From Rhodospirillales bacterium (GTDB lineage: Bacteria > Pseudomonadota > Alphaproteobacteria > Rhodospirillales > Shumkoniaceae), in NCBI GenBank assembly GCA_016776725.1, contig JADHSV010000016.1, positions 1-57,968 on the forward strand: a stretch of DNA of 57,968 nt, read 5' to 3'. Shown here piece after piece: positions 46,117 to 54,862 of the stretch. The notes under the pieces are model-generated. The model had not been told where the DNA came from. It worked only from the letters and a program-made list of their open reading frames with translations, and did no database searches. A program made the translations under genes and the position numbers. Numbering within the stretch: position 1 is the stretch's first letter; every line of letters starts with the position of its first letter.

Positions 46117-47637
46117 ATGCGAACCGTGTTCGTCCTGATGGACTCGCTCAACCGCCGGGCCATGGAATGCTATGGCGGGAAATGGGCGAAAACGCCAAAT
46201 TTTCTGCGCTTTGCCGAGCGCGCCGTCACCTTTGATAACCATTATTCCGGCAGCCTTCCGTGCATGCCGGCGCGGCGCGAATTGCATACGGGCAGGCTGA
46301 ATTTCCTGCACCGCAGCTGGGGACCTATGGAGCCGTTCGACGATTCGGCGACCGAAATCCTGAAGCGCCGCGACGTTTATTCGCACATGATCACCGACCA
46401 CTACCACTATTTCGAGGACGGCGGCTGGAGCTACCACACCCGGTATTCGTCATGGGAGAACATGCGCGGTCAGGAATGGGACCCGTGGAAGGGTCTGGTC
46501 GAATGGCCGCTGGATGACTGGCGCGAGACGTATCACCATTTTGCTCATGGCGACACCGACCGCGCCAAGCGCTGGCGGCACATCGCCAACCGACAGTTTA
46601 TCCGCGAGGAAGAAGACTTCCCGGCCGTCCAATGCTTCGAGCACGGGCTTGAGTTCCTTGCGCGCAACAAGAAGGCCGACGACTGGATGCTGCAGATCGA
46701 AACCTTCAGTCCCCATGAACCCTTTATCGCGCCCCAGCGTTTCCGCGATATGTACCCGACCGACTACCAGGGCCCGATCCTCGATTGGCCGCGCTACAAG
46801 CGGGTCGAGGAAACGCCCGAGCAAATCGCTGAAATTCGCGCCAACTATGCCGCCATGATGACCATGGTAGATGAATACTTCGGCCGAATTCTCGATTTCT
46901 TCGATGCCAACGATATGTGGAAAGATACCGCGTTAGTGCTGACCACCGATCACGGGTTCATGCTGTCGGAGCACGACTGGTGGGGCAAAAACCGCATGCC
47001 CTATTACGACGAGGTCGCCCATATTCCGTTGATGGTCTACCACCCCGAATTCGCCGACAAGGGCGGCGAGCGGCGATCCAGCCTGACCCAGACCATCGAT
47101 CTGATGCCGACGTTGCTGGACTTCCACGGCGAGACGGATGTGCCGCCGGACGTGGAAGGGCGATCGATCCGCCCCGTTCTGCAAGACGATACCCCAATCC
47201 GCGACGCCGGGCTTTACGGCATGTTCGGCGGCCCCGTGAACATCACCGACGGGCGCTACACCTATTTCCGTTATCCCGTCGATGTGGAAAATCAGGAAAT
47301 CAATGAATACACCCTGATGCCGGCGCACCAGGGCTCGTTGTTCAAGATCCATGAATTCGAAGGCGCCGAACTGACCACCGAGTTCAAGTTCTCAAAGGGT
47401 GCGCCGATCATGAAACTGCCAGGGCACAAGGACGCCGAACGCCCGCCGGTGCAGGGCGGCGGCATCGCCGATTGCGTGAATGTGCTGTACGATCTGCAAA
47501 CGGACCCAGGCCAGACAACGCCCCTTGAGGATCCCGAGACCGAGGCGCGGCTTATTGCCCGCATGGTCGAATTGATGGCTGAAAACGAGGCTCCGCCCGA
47601 GGCTTATCGCCGGTACGGCTTGCCGTTACCTGAATAA
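46117..47637 (+). CDS. Type I sulfatase, cytoplasmic (CMPAR)
   Basis: 506 residues. The motif is C49-M-P-A-R in SGSLPCMPARRELHTGR, and the first strand is TVFVLMDSLNRR, where the metal-site Asp is D9. LTTDHGFMLSEHDWWGKN is the second metal segment. It lacks the GDHG found in its relatives, so the substrate may differ. No signal peptide. It is 5 bp after TctA and 11 bp before the LarA-like gene, so the operon runs on through 50091. Confidence 0.88.
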   Translation: MRTVFVLMDSLNRRAMECYGGKWAKTPNFLRFAERAVTFDNHYSGSLPCMPARRELHTGRLNFLHRSWGPMEPFDDSATEILKRRDVYSHMITDHYHYFEDGGWSYHTRYSSWENMRGQEWDPWKGLVEWPLDDWRETYHHFAHGDTDRAKRWRHIANRQFIREEEDFPAVQCFEHGLEFLARNKKADDWMLQIETFSPHEPFIAPQRFRDMYPTDYQGPILDWPRYKRVEETPEQIAEIRANYAAMMTMVDEYFGRILDFFDANDMWKDTALVLTTDHGFMLSEHDWWGKNRMPYYDEVAHIPLMVYHPEFADKGGERRSSLTQTIDLMPTLLDFHGETDVPPDVEGRSIRPVLQDDTPIRDAGLYGMFGGPVNITDGRYTYFRYPVDVENQEINEYTLMPAHQGSLFKIHEFEGAELTTEFKFSKGAPIMKLPGHKDAERPPVQGGGIADCVNVLYDLQTDPGQTTPLEDPETEARLIARMVELMAENEAPPEAYRRYGLPLPE

Positions 47638-47648
47638 GGATTATCGCC

Positions 47649-48965
47649 GTGTCCAGTCCCGTTTTTCCGGAAGTTCGCATTCCCGCATTGGACGATGTCG
47701 TGCTGCCCGAAATGATGCGGGTGCGCCTGCCGCAACCGAAGGGGTCGCCCATCGCGGATTTGGATAACGCCATTGCGCAGGCTCTGGCCGGCGCGGGAAA
47801 GCTTAACGCCCTGTCGCCCGGCGCGCGGGTTGCGGTTGGTGTCGGCAGCCGGGGTCTGACCCATTTGCCGACGTTGGTTGCCGGTGTCGTTGGGTATCTC
47901 AAAAAACGCCGGTTCGAGCCCTTCATTGTCCCGGCCATGGGCAGCCACGGCGGGGCGACGGCCCCAGGGCAGGCGGGCGTTCTTGAGCGACTTGGCGTAT
48001 CCGAGGCCACCGTCGGGGCGCCGGTTCGCGCGACCATGGAGACGGTGGAATTCGGAACCACGAGCCAAGGCATTCCGTGCGTGCTGGATGCCAACGCCGC
48101 CGTCGCCGACGGTATCGTGATTATTAGCCGGGTAAAATCCCACACCAGCTTCGATCGCCCCATCGAAAGCGGTCTGGTAAAAATGGTGGCCGTCGGTTTG
48201 GGCAAGGACCGGGGAGCCAATTTCGTTCATCGTCTCGGCCCGCCGATTGGTTTGGGTGAGGTGCTGCCCGAGATTGGCCGCGTGCTGCTGGAAAAAGCCC
48301 CCATGGCCTGTGGTCTGGCGGTGGTCGAAAACGCGCATCATGACATCGTCACCGTCGAAGCGGTCGAGCCCGAAGACTTCCACGCCGCCGACGAACGGCT
48401 TTTGACGTTCGCAAAATCTTTGCTGGCCCGCCTGCCGTTTGCGCAAATCGACGCCATGGTTGTCGAATATCTGGGCAAGGAAATCAGCGGTGCGGGTATG
48501 GACTACGCGGTTACCGGCCGCACCGATATCCGTGGCGTTGCCAATCCGCCGCAGCCCTTCATCCACAAGGTCGGCATATTGGGATGCACGGCGGAGTCCC
48601 ACGGCAACGCCATGGGCATCGGTATGGCCGATTACATGCCGCGTTCATTGGCCAATGAACTGGACCTTGAGGCCATGTACATGAACGCGGTTGTGGCAAC
48701 CATTGGCGAAAAAGCGCGCATTCCCATTGTCTTGAAGGATGAGCGCGATGTGATCAGGGCTTGTGCGTTCAGTTGCTGGGCAATGGAACCTGCCCAGGCC
48801 CGTTTCTGCATCATCCGCTCAACCATGCACCTGAACGAAATTCTGGTTTCCAGACCGTTGTTCGCCGATATTGCGGACACGCCGGGGGTCGATGTGCTGT
48901 CCGATCCCGCGCCGTTGGAATTCACCGATGAAGGCGTTCTCCTGACAAGGTGCCCAAATGCCTAA
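47649..48965 (+). CDS. LarA-family nickel-dependent hydroxyacid racemase/epimerase homologue
   Basis: 438 residues from a GTG (preceded by AAGGA). It resembles lactate racemase (DUF2088). H100 (GSHGG), H165 (KSH), K178 and H194 (FVH) stand at positions matching LarA H108, H174, K184 and H200: the K-H spacing is 16 in both, and the H-K spacing is 13 against 10. These are the residues that hold the nickel-pincer cofactor. Family members include aldonate epimerases, which would suit the neighbours. No larB, larC or larE in the window, so the cofactor must come from elsewhere. Overlaps the next gene by 8 bp. Confidence 0.75.
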   Translation: MSSPVFPEVRIPALDDVVLPEMMRVRLPQPKGSPIADLDNAIAQALAGAGKLNALSPGARVAVGVGSRGLTHLPTLVAGVVGYLKKRRFEPFIVPAMGSHGGATAPGQAGVLERLGVSEATVGAPVRATMETVEFGTTSQGIPCVLDANAAVADGIVIISRVKSHTSFDRPIESGLVKMVAVGLGKDRGANFVHRLGPPIGLGEVLPEIGRVLLEKAPMACGLAVVENAHHDIVTVEAVEPEDFHAADERLLTFAKSLLARLPFAQIDAMVVEYLGKEISGAGMDYAVTGRTDIRGVANPPQPFIHKVGILGCTAESHGNAMGIGMADYMPRSLANELDLEAMYMNAVVATIGEKARIPIVLKDERDVIRACAFSCWAMEPAQARFCIIRSTMHLNEILVSRPLFADIADTPGVDVLSDPAPLEFTDEGVLLTRCPNA

Positions 48966-50091
48966 CCCGATTATTTCCGATTTGCGTACCGTATTGTTGC
49001 GCTTTCCCCTGCCGCGTCCCATCGTCGCCCCGTTCGGCCGCCTGGACGCCCGTCACAACCTGATCGTGATTGCCCAAACCGACGGCGGCGCGCAAGGACT
49101 GGGTGAAATATGGGCCAACTTCCCGTTCTGGGGGTGTACGGAAAAGGTGGCGTTGTTCGAGCAGGTGGTGCGGCCGTTGTTGGTGGGCGAAATCCTGGAT
49201 GATCCCGCCCGTCTTTACGCATTGATGCAAGACAAATTGCGCCTGCTGGCCTTGCAGTGGGGGGCCAAGGGGCCGGTCCAGCAGGTCATCGCGGGCGTTG
49301 ACGCCGCTCTTTGGGACGCTTTCGCGCGCACGAAGGGCGTTCCGCTGCGCGATTTGTTGGCGGGTCAGCCGACGGCGGCGTATTACCCGGTCTATGCTAG
49401 TGGATTGAGTTGTGACGACACCGCCGGTCAAATCGAGGAAGCCCGTGCGCAGGGCCATCGGCGCTACAAGGTTCGCATCAGTTTCGGTCCCGACAAGGAC
49501 CCGGCAACGCTGGCTGCCGCGCGCGGGGCGGCCGGTGACGAACCGATCATGGCCGACGCCAATCAAACCCTGACGCCGACAAGCCTGCTGGCCTTGAAAG
49601 ACCCTATCGAGGCTGCCCGTCTTGACTGGCTGGAAGAACCTTTCCCGGTGGACGACCTGGCCGCCTACGACGATTTCCCCTACGGCATTGACGTGCCCCT
49701 GGCCCTGGGTGAAAACTCATACGGTCGGGCCGAACTGGCCGACGTAACAGCCCGCTGGAACCCCGGCGTGGTGCAACCCGATATCACCAAGTGCGGCGGC
49801 GTGTCCGAAGGGATCGTCTTTGCCCGCGATGCCGTTGGTCAGGGGCGGCGCCTGTGCCTGCACAATTTCGGCGGCGCCGTAGGCCTCTACGTCAGCGCCA
49901 ACGTGATGGCGGCGGTGGACGGAGCCGACTGGCTGGAAATGGACGCCAACCCCAATCCGTCCTTCGATCACGCCCTGACCATTACGCCGACGGTTCGCGA
50001 CGGCCTTCTGGAATTGCCCGAAGGCCCCGGTCTGGGCATCGAGTTGAACGAAGACGCCTTGGCCAAGTGGCGGGTGGGGGGTAATACTTAG
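48958..50091 (+). CDS. Enolase-superfamily dehydratase/racemase (mandelate racemase-like), copy 1
   Basis: 377 residues. The capping domain is followed by the barrel with catalytic K171-V-R173 (YKVRIS), metal ligands D200 (MADANQ), E226 (LEEPF) and the E of LGENS, and the Asp/His pair in QPDITKCGG and LHNFGG. Members dehydrate or racemise sugar acids. The overlap with the LarA-like gene suggests a two-step epimerase-dehydratase route. Convergent with an RDD protein (4-bp overlap at the ends). Confidence 0.85.
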   Translation: MPNPIISDLRTVLLRFPLPRPIVAPFGRLDARHNLIVIAQTDGGAQGLGEIWANFPFWGCTEKVALFEQVVRPLLVGEILDDPARLYALMQDKLRLLALQWGAKGPVQQVIAGVDAALWDAFARTKGVPLRDLLAGQPTAAYYPVYASGLSCDDTAGQIEEARAQGHRRYKVRISFGPDKDPATLAAARGAAGDEPIMADANQTLTPTSLLALKDPIEAARLDWLEEPFPVDDLAAYDDFPYGIDVPLALGENSYGRAELADVTARWNPGVVQPDITKCGGVSEGIVFARDAVGQGRRLCLHNFGGAVGLYVSANVMAAVDGADWLEMDANPNPSFDHALTITPTVRDGLLELPEGPGLGIELNEDALAKWRVGGNT

Positions 50092-50807
50092 CTATCGCGC
50101 TTGATTCGTCGGCAACCCCACAACCGGCCACTCCATCCGAGGGCCATCACAACTCCAAGGAAAAAGAGCCATCCGATGACCGCCAGATCGTCAACAGCTT
50201 GATATATTGAGGCACAGTTAACCGGAGCGGCGCACCTATTAATCAAGAGCTGTTCGAGCGCCATCAACACGACAGCTTCGAAAATCAAACCGCCGAAGGC
50301 GTATATGATGATGAAAAACGTTCTTTTGTGTTTTGAAGGATATACAAATTCATTTTCCTCCATTACCCGTTCCGGCAGGGCCTCGTGGTCGTTGACCTTC
50401 GATGGGTCCTGGAAGATCACCACCGACCCAGTGGCCAGATCGTGAATCGCCTGGTGTCTCTTGGTCAGCAAGACGAGAACCAGCGACGGTAAGCCAAGGA
50501 AAGATTTGGTGAAGAAACGGACTGTGGCACGGAAAAAGTCGAGGTTCTCGCCGTTGTCGGCCCTTTCGACTCTCAGTCCCCTTAAACGATGCCCGATGGT
50601 GGCTCCCGTGACGGAAACCAGGCCCGGTTCCAGAACCATCGGAAAAAATGCCACGAACCCGATTTTGAGGAACGCATTGATGTCCGTCGATGACATGAAC
50701 ACTGCGGCTCCAAAAAAAGCACCGGCGAGGATGATGCCGTCGATAATCACGGCCTGCATTCTGCGTGACAGTCTGGGGTATCGGGTAGCAATGTTCCGTT
50801 CGTTCAT
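50088..50807 (-). CDS. RDD family membrane protein
   Basis: 239 residues, four predicted TM helices. The N-terminal R (SRRMQAVIIDGIILA) and the DLATGSVVIFQ segment are the RDD hallmarks. The C-terminal half has two further hydrophobic helices and a cytoplasmic basic end (CRRIKRDS). It interrupts the catabolic genes on the opposite strand, and nothing ties it to sugar acids. Function unknown. Confidence 0.8.
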   Translation of the reverse strand: MNERNIATRYPRLSRRMQAVIIDGIILAGAFFGAAVFMSSTDINAFLKIGFVAFFPMVLEPGLVSVTGATIGHRLRGLRVERADNGENLDFFRATVRFFTKSFLGLPSLVLVLLTKRHQAIHDLATGSVVIFQDPSKVNDHEALPERVMEENEFVYPSKHKRTFFIIIYAFGGLIFEAVVLMALEQLLINRCAAPVNCASIYQAVDDLAVIGWLFFLGVVMALGWSGRLWGCRRIKRDS

Positions 50808-50821
50808 GCGACGCCTCGGCG

Positions 50822-51919
50822 CTAAAAAGCGTCGGGCGTCAGGTCGAGCCCCAGCCCCGGCTTGTCGCCCAGTTGGATAACGCCGTCCTCAACCGCCCAG
50901 TCGCTTTCGGGAACGCGGTCGAACAGCCATTGGTGCAGCATGTGGTATTCGACGGAATCGCAGTTGGGAACGCCTGCGGCGAGGTGCAGGTTGGCGGCCA
51001 TGCACACCGCCGAGGCCGCGTGATGCAGGGTGATGGGCAGATGCCACGCTTCGGCCATGTGGGCGATGCGCCGTCCTTCGGTGATGCCGCCGACCACCAG
51101 CACGTCGAACTGGATAAAACGGGCCGCGTCTTCGGTAATCAGTGTTCTGAAGTGGCCGCGATCCACGGCGTTCTCGTTGGCCGATACCGGGATCGGTCCG
51201 CGCTGGTTGACGGCTGCCAATCCACGAATGTCTTCGGGCGCAACGGGTTGTTCGAACCAATAGACGTCATACGGTGCAATGGCGTCGGCAAAGCGAAACG
51301 CCTGCGTCGGCGTCATGATCCCCAAGGCGTCGACCATCAGGCGAATATCCGGCCCGACAGCCTTGCGAACGGCGGCAACGCGTGCGACGTCCTCGTCAAA
51401 GGATGCGCCGCCGACCTTCATCTTGACGCCTTTAAATCCCATGGCGACGTACCCGGCCATCTCGCCCCCCTGATCCGCCGGGGTTTTGCCTGGGGCATAC
51501 AAACCAGCGCTGCCATAGGGGAAAACACGATCCGAAAATCCGCCCAGAAGTCGCCACACAGGCAGACCGGCGGCCTTGCCCAGAATGTCCCACAACGCGA
51601 TGTCGATGCCGGCCATGGCCGCTCGCATGATGCCCTGACGGGCGCTGATCTGGGTCGTGGCGTCAAGGGCCATCCAGTTGGCGCCGATGGCCAGCGGGTC
51701 CTTGCCAATGAGGCGCGGGGCCACATCATCCTCAAGCGTTGCGATCAATGCGCGCGGTTCGGCGCCCGACGCCCAGCATTCGCCCACGCCTGTCGTCCCA
51801 TCGTCGCAAATCACGAACACCAAAACGACCGTTTTCTTGGTCCAGGTCATGATCGGATTGCGAAATCCGCCATCCAGATCCCATGACAGGACTTTCGGTA
51901 CGATTTCCTTTATCTTCAT
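50822..51919 (-). CDS. Enolase-superfamily dehydratase/racemase, copy 2
   Basis: 365 residues. KMKVG supplies the KxK catalytic lysines (MGFKGVKMKVG). Metal ligands are the D in MVDALG, the E in WFEQPV and the E in SANENA, and the general base is His in LHHAAS. Compared with copy 1 the motif is KxK instead of KxR and the sequence is distinct, so it is not a recent duplicate. It is divergent from the mannonate-dehydratase-like gene. The substrate is a sugar acid by family and context only. Confidence 0.85.
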   Translation of the reverse strand: MKIKEIVPKVLSWDLDGGFRNPIMTWTKKTVVLVFVICDDGTTGVGECWASGAEPRALIATLEDDVAPRLIGKDPLAIGANWMALDATTQISARQGIMRAAMAGIDIALWDILGKAAGLPVWRLLGGFSDRVFPYGSAGLYAPGKTPADQGGEMAGYVAMGFKGVKMKVGGASFDEDVARVAAVRKAVGPDIRLMVDALGIMTPTQAFRFADAIAPYDVYWFEQPVAPEDIRGLAAVNQRGPIPVSANENAVDRGHFRTLITEDAARFIQFDVLVVGGITEGRRIAHMAEAWHLPITLHHAASAVCMAANLHLAAGVPNCDSVEYHMLHQWLFDRVPESDWAVEDGVIQLGDKPGLGLDLTPDAF

Positions 51920-52008
51920 GGCGCTCTCCGCGGATTGACCAGTTCAATTCATGATGGAGCGAATGATGCGCCCAGGTCAATCTTTGCGGAATGCGTGAGG
52001 AGGAACCA
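51920..52008. promoter_or_regulatory. Divergent promoter region with 8-bp inverted repeat
   Basis: GATTGACC (51933-51940) and GGTCAATC (51975-51982) form arms separated by 34 bp. Each contains a -35-like TTGACC facing outward, so the region may drive both directions; -10 boxes are weak. Confidence 0.4.
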
Positions 52009-53049
52009 ATGAATGAGAAAATGCGCGTAGCCATCGGAAGCTTGAGAGGCGCCACCGAGGAAGACCTGCTGTTCGCCAAACAACTGGGTGTCGAGGGGAT
52101 TGTCCTGAACACTCCGCCATTCAGGGGTGAGGCGTCGTTCGGATCCGGCGCGCTGGGCGGAACCTATTGGGTGCCGGAAGGCGCGGGCGGGTCGGCCAGC
52201 CGGTGGGATACGTTCGAGCTGGTTCAGGAACGCAGGCGCATTGAAGATTACGGGCTGCGGCTTGAGGCGCTGGAGAACGTGCCCATCTGGTTTTACGACA
52301 AGGCCATGCTGGGCCTGCCGGGGCGCGACGAACAAATCGAAAATTACCGGGAGACGATTCGCGCAGTGGGCCGGGCTGGCATACCCATCCTCGGGTATCA
52401 CTGGATGCCGACACGGGTTTGGCGCACGTCCAAAACCACCGAAATTCGCGGGCAGGCCCGTTGTTCCTCGTTCGATCTGGCGCTTGTTGCGGACGCGCCA
52501 CCTATGTTCGGGCGCGAGTATAGCGACGACGACATGTGGGCGAACTACCGCTATTTTATCGAAGCCGTGCTGCCGGTGGCCGAGGAGGCAGGCGTCCGGC
52601 TTGCGTTGCATCCCGACGATCCGCCGGTTCCCAGCCTGGGCGGTGTTGCCCGCATATTCCGCAATATCGAAGGGGTGCGCCGGGCGCTGGAAATCGGCGA
52701 CAGTCCGAACCACACCCTCGATTTCTGTATGGGCACCTGGTCGGAATCCGGGGTCGATGCGATGATGACGGCGCTAAGGGAATTCGGTGAACGCGGCAAG
52801 ATCGATTTCATACATTTTCGCAACATTAAAGGAACCGTGCCCAAGTTTCGCGAGTGTTTCCTGGATGAAGGCGATGTCGATCTGGTGGCCGTGCTGCGCG
52901 AACTGGTGCGGGTGAAATTCGACGGCTTTCTGATTGACGATCATGTGCCGCGCATGGTCAATGATTCCGTATGGGGACACCGCAGCCGCGCTTACGCGAC
53001 CGGCTATATCGCCGGGCTAATCCGAGCGGTGACGGAGACGGAATTATGA
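52009..53049 (+). CDS. Mannonate dehydratase-like TIM-barrel enzyme (UxuA family)
   Basis: 346 residues, shorter than E. coli UxuA (394). Start chosen by GAGGAGG 7 bp upstream. The UxuA features are YHWMPTRVWRT, the metal-binding LALHPDDPPVPSLGGVARI with His and Asp, ALEIGDSPNHTLDFCMGTWSESG, and FIHFRNIKGTVPKF. UxuA dehydrates D-mannonate to 2-keto-3-deoxygluconate. The short form may prefer another uronate-derived acid. It overlaps the split UxaA genes by 4 bp, so it belongs to a three-gene unit. Confidence 0.85.
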   Translation: MNEKMRVAIGSLRGATEEDLLFAKQLGVEGIVLNTPPFRGEASFGSGALGGTYWVPEGAGGSASRWDTFELVQERRRIEDYGLRLEALENVPIWFYDKAMLGLPGRDEQIENYRETIRAVGRAGIPILGYHWMPTRVWRTSKTTEIRGQARCSSFDLALVADAPPMFGREYSDDDMWANYRYFIEAVLPVAEEAGVRLALHPDDPPVPSLGGVARIFRNIEGVRRALEIGDSPNHTLDFCMGTWSESGVDAMMTALREFGERGKIDFIHFRNIKGTVPKFRECFLDEGDVDLVAVLRELVRVKFDGFLIDDHVPRMVNDSVWGHRSRAYATGYIAGLIRAVTETEL

Positions 53050-54209
53050 GCGAACGAAGCTTTCAGGGATTTGAGCGGCCCGACGGATCGGTCGGCACAC
53101 GAAATCACCTTTTGATCCTGTCGATCACCGGTTTGACCGGACCGGCGGCACGGCGGATCGGGCGCTCGATACCGGGTGCGCGGGTTTTCGCCATGCCGTT
53201 CGGCAGCGGCCTCATTGGCGAGGACTTCGAAGTCCATCGCCGCAGCCTCATCGGGTTAGGGCGTAATCCGAATGTGGGGGCGGTGCTGTTGATCGGCGGG
53301 CACCCGCCGCAGGTGGCCGAATTCGCTGCCGCCATATCCGAAACGGGCAAGCCGGTGGTGGCGTTGACCCTGGACGAATGCGGCCATGACACCCTGACAT
53401 TGACCGATCGCGGCATTCGCGCCGCCGCCGGTTTGGCGCGCGATTTGTCGCGCCAACGGCGGCGCACCGCCCCACTGTCCGCGTTATTTGTTGCCGGTGA
53501 ATGCGGCCGCTCCGACCCCAGTTCGGGTCTGGTATCCAATCCGCTGGTGGGCGGCGTCGTTGACGCGGTGGTCGACGGTGGCGGGCGGGCGGTCATCGGC
53601 GAGACCATGGAATGGTTTGGAACCGTCCACCTGCTTCAAGCACGAGCCGTCAATGAAAGTGTGGCGTCTGATTTAGCCGATGCGGTTCGGCGTCGCGAGG
53701 ACGCGGCAATCGCCGCCGGGATTGATCTGTTGGGCGATAATCCCGGCCCTACCAATATCGAGGCCGGTCTGAGCACGTTGGAAGAAAAGGCGCTGGGGAC
53801 TATTGCCAAGGGCGGATCGCGGCCCATTCAAGGAGTGATCGGTGTGGCGCAATCGCCGCCGGGGCCGGGCCTGTGGTTCATGGATGCGCCGGCCTATGCG
53901 CCGGAGTCCGTAACGGGAATGGTTGCCGCCGGGGCGCAACTGGTTCTATTCACGACCGGCGCTGGCAACAGTTTCGTTAATTCCATTGCGCCGACCATCA
54001 AGATATCGGCCAACCCCGATACGCTGGCCCGTCTCGATAGCCAGATCGACTTCGATGGTGGAGACGTATTCTTAGGGAGGCGGGATTTGTCCGATGTGGT
54101 GCCCGAACTCATGGATCTGGCGATGGAGGTGGCGTCGGGAACCCTGACCTATGGCGAGGTTCTGGACGAAGGCGAAGAAGTCGTTAGCCGAATGGGGCCC
54201 GCATTATGA
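53046..54209 (+). CDS. UxaA-family dehydratase, large subunit
   Basis: 387 residues, the C-terminal (catalytic) part of altronate/galactarate dehydratases. Visible motifs are FERPDGSVGTRNH at the front, LDECGHD near residue 115, GECGRSDPSSGLVSNP and MDAPAYAPESVTGMVAAGAQLVLFTTGAGN. The N-terminal SAF domain is absent and lies in the next gene instead. Unusual: the large subunit precedes the small one. Overlaps the UxuA-like stop and the small-subunit start by 4 bp each. Confidence 0.85.
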   Translation: MSERSFQGFERPDGSVGTRNHLLILSITGLTGPAARRIGRSIPGARVFAMPFGSGLIGEDFEVHRRSLIGLGRNPNVGAVLLIGGHPPQVAEFAAAISETGKPVVALTLDECGHDTLTLTDRGIRAAAGLARDLSRQRRRTAPLSALFVAGECGRSDPSSGLVSNPLVGGVVDAVVDGGGRAVIGETMEWFGTVHLLQARAVNESVASDLADAVRRREDAAIAAGIDLLGDNPGPTNIEAGLSTLEEKALGTIAKGGSRPIQGVIGVAQSPPGPGLWFMDAPAYAPESVTGMVAAGAQLVLFTTGAGNSFVNSIAPTIKISANPDTLARLDSQIDFDGGDVFLGRRDLSDVVPELMDLAMEVASGTLTYGEVLDEGEEVVSRMGPAL

Positions 54210-54508
54210 CGAAGAACGTGACACAAACGACTGCCGATGCCCTGATGCTGCACGATCAGGACGGCGTGGCGACGGCCTTGCGCCCCCTGTCTGCGGGAAC
54301 GCTGGTTCGCGTATCAACGCCTGCCGGCACAAGGGACGTTCGGGTGGAAGAGGAAATCCGGCGCTGCCACAAGTTCGCTTTGGCTGATATCCCGGCGGGT
54401 TCCGCCATCCGAAAACACGGCGAAATCATCGGCGAGGCCACCCGCGACATCACCGCCGGAACACACGTCCATATTCACAACCTTTCGGGACGCGCCGGGA
54501 AAAGATAA
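54206..54508 (+). CDS. UxaA-family dehydratase, small SAF-domain subunit
   Basis: 100 residues covering the SAF domain (MLHDQDGVATALRPLSAG, RRCHKFALADIPAGSAIRKHGEIIGEATRDI, VHIHN), as in the N-terminus of UxaA/GarD. It completes the split dehydratase with the gene before it and ends the operon. Read together the pair equals a normal UxaA protein in reversed gene order. Confidence 0.85.
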   Translation: MTKNVTQTTADALMLHDQDGVATALRPLSAGTLVRVSTPAGTRDVRVEEEIRRCHKFALADIPAGSAIRKHGEIIGEATRDITAGTHVHIHNLSGRAGKR

Positions 54509-54862
54509 CCAAGGCCGAACAGGCCAAAAGTGCATTTTGTTCGGACGGGGAGCATAAGAACCCGAGAATTGTCGCTATACCGAACGCGTCGTTGTCGCTG
54601 ACTTTCGCGGCGGATATGGTGTTGGGGCTACTGCCGTCTATTCGCCTCCACCCAAGCGGTTTTTGCTTTCCATGCCGGGCCTTATCGCGCCGGTCAGTCC
54701 CTTTCCACACACATGGCGATGCCCATGCCGCCGCCGATGCATAGCGTGGCGAGGGCCTTGTGTGACGTCAGCGCCTATGGGACAGATTGAGTTGATTGCT
54801 GTGTAAATCAATTTGGTTGCGTGCGCCAGCCCGGACATTTACTGGTATCTGAAATGTAAAAT
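54509..54862. other. Spacer with a thiolase remnant and a weak hairpin
   Basis: The 354 bp between the UxaA small subunit and the propeller gene carry no intact gene. A hairpin (CCGAACA 54515-54521 with 54538-54544) lies just past the UxaA small-subunit stop and may end the operon. The thiolase 3' remnant is listed separately. Confidence 0.5.
54694..54764 (-). pseudogene. 3' remnant of an acetyl-CoA acetyltransferase gene
   Basis: The minus strand reads HKALATLCIGGGMGIAMCVE then RD and a stop, which is the invariant C-terminal end of thiolases, including the active-site Cys region CIGGGMG. Upstream in frame a stop codon appears at once, so only about 23 codons remain. It points to an old deletion or insertion at the edge of the sugar-acid island. 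Confidence 0.8.

Noticed and set aside
54702..54838. Minus-strand frame reading MSGLAHATKLIYT
   Set aside because: It runs through the thiolase remnant in another frame and has no recognisable family or good SD.
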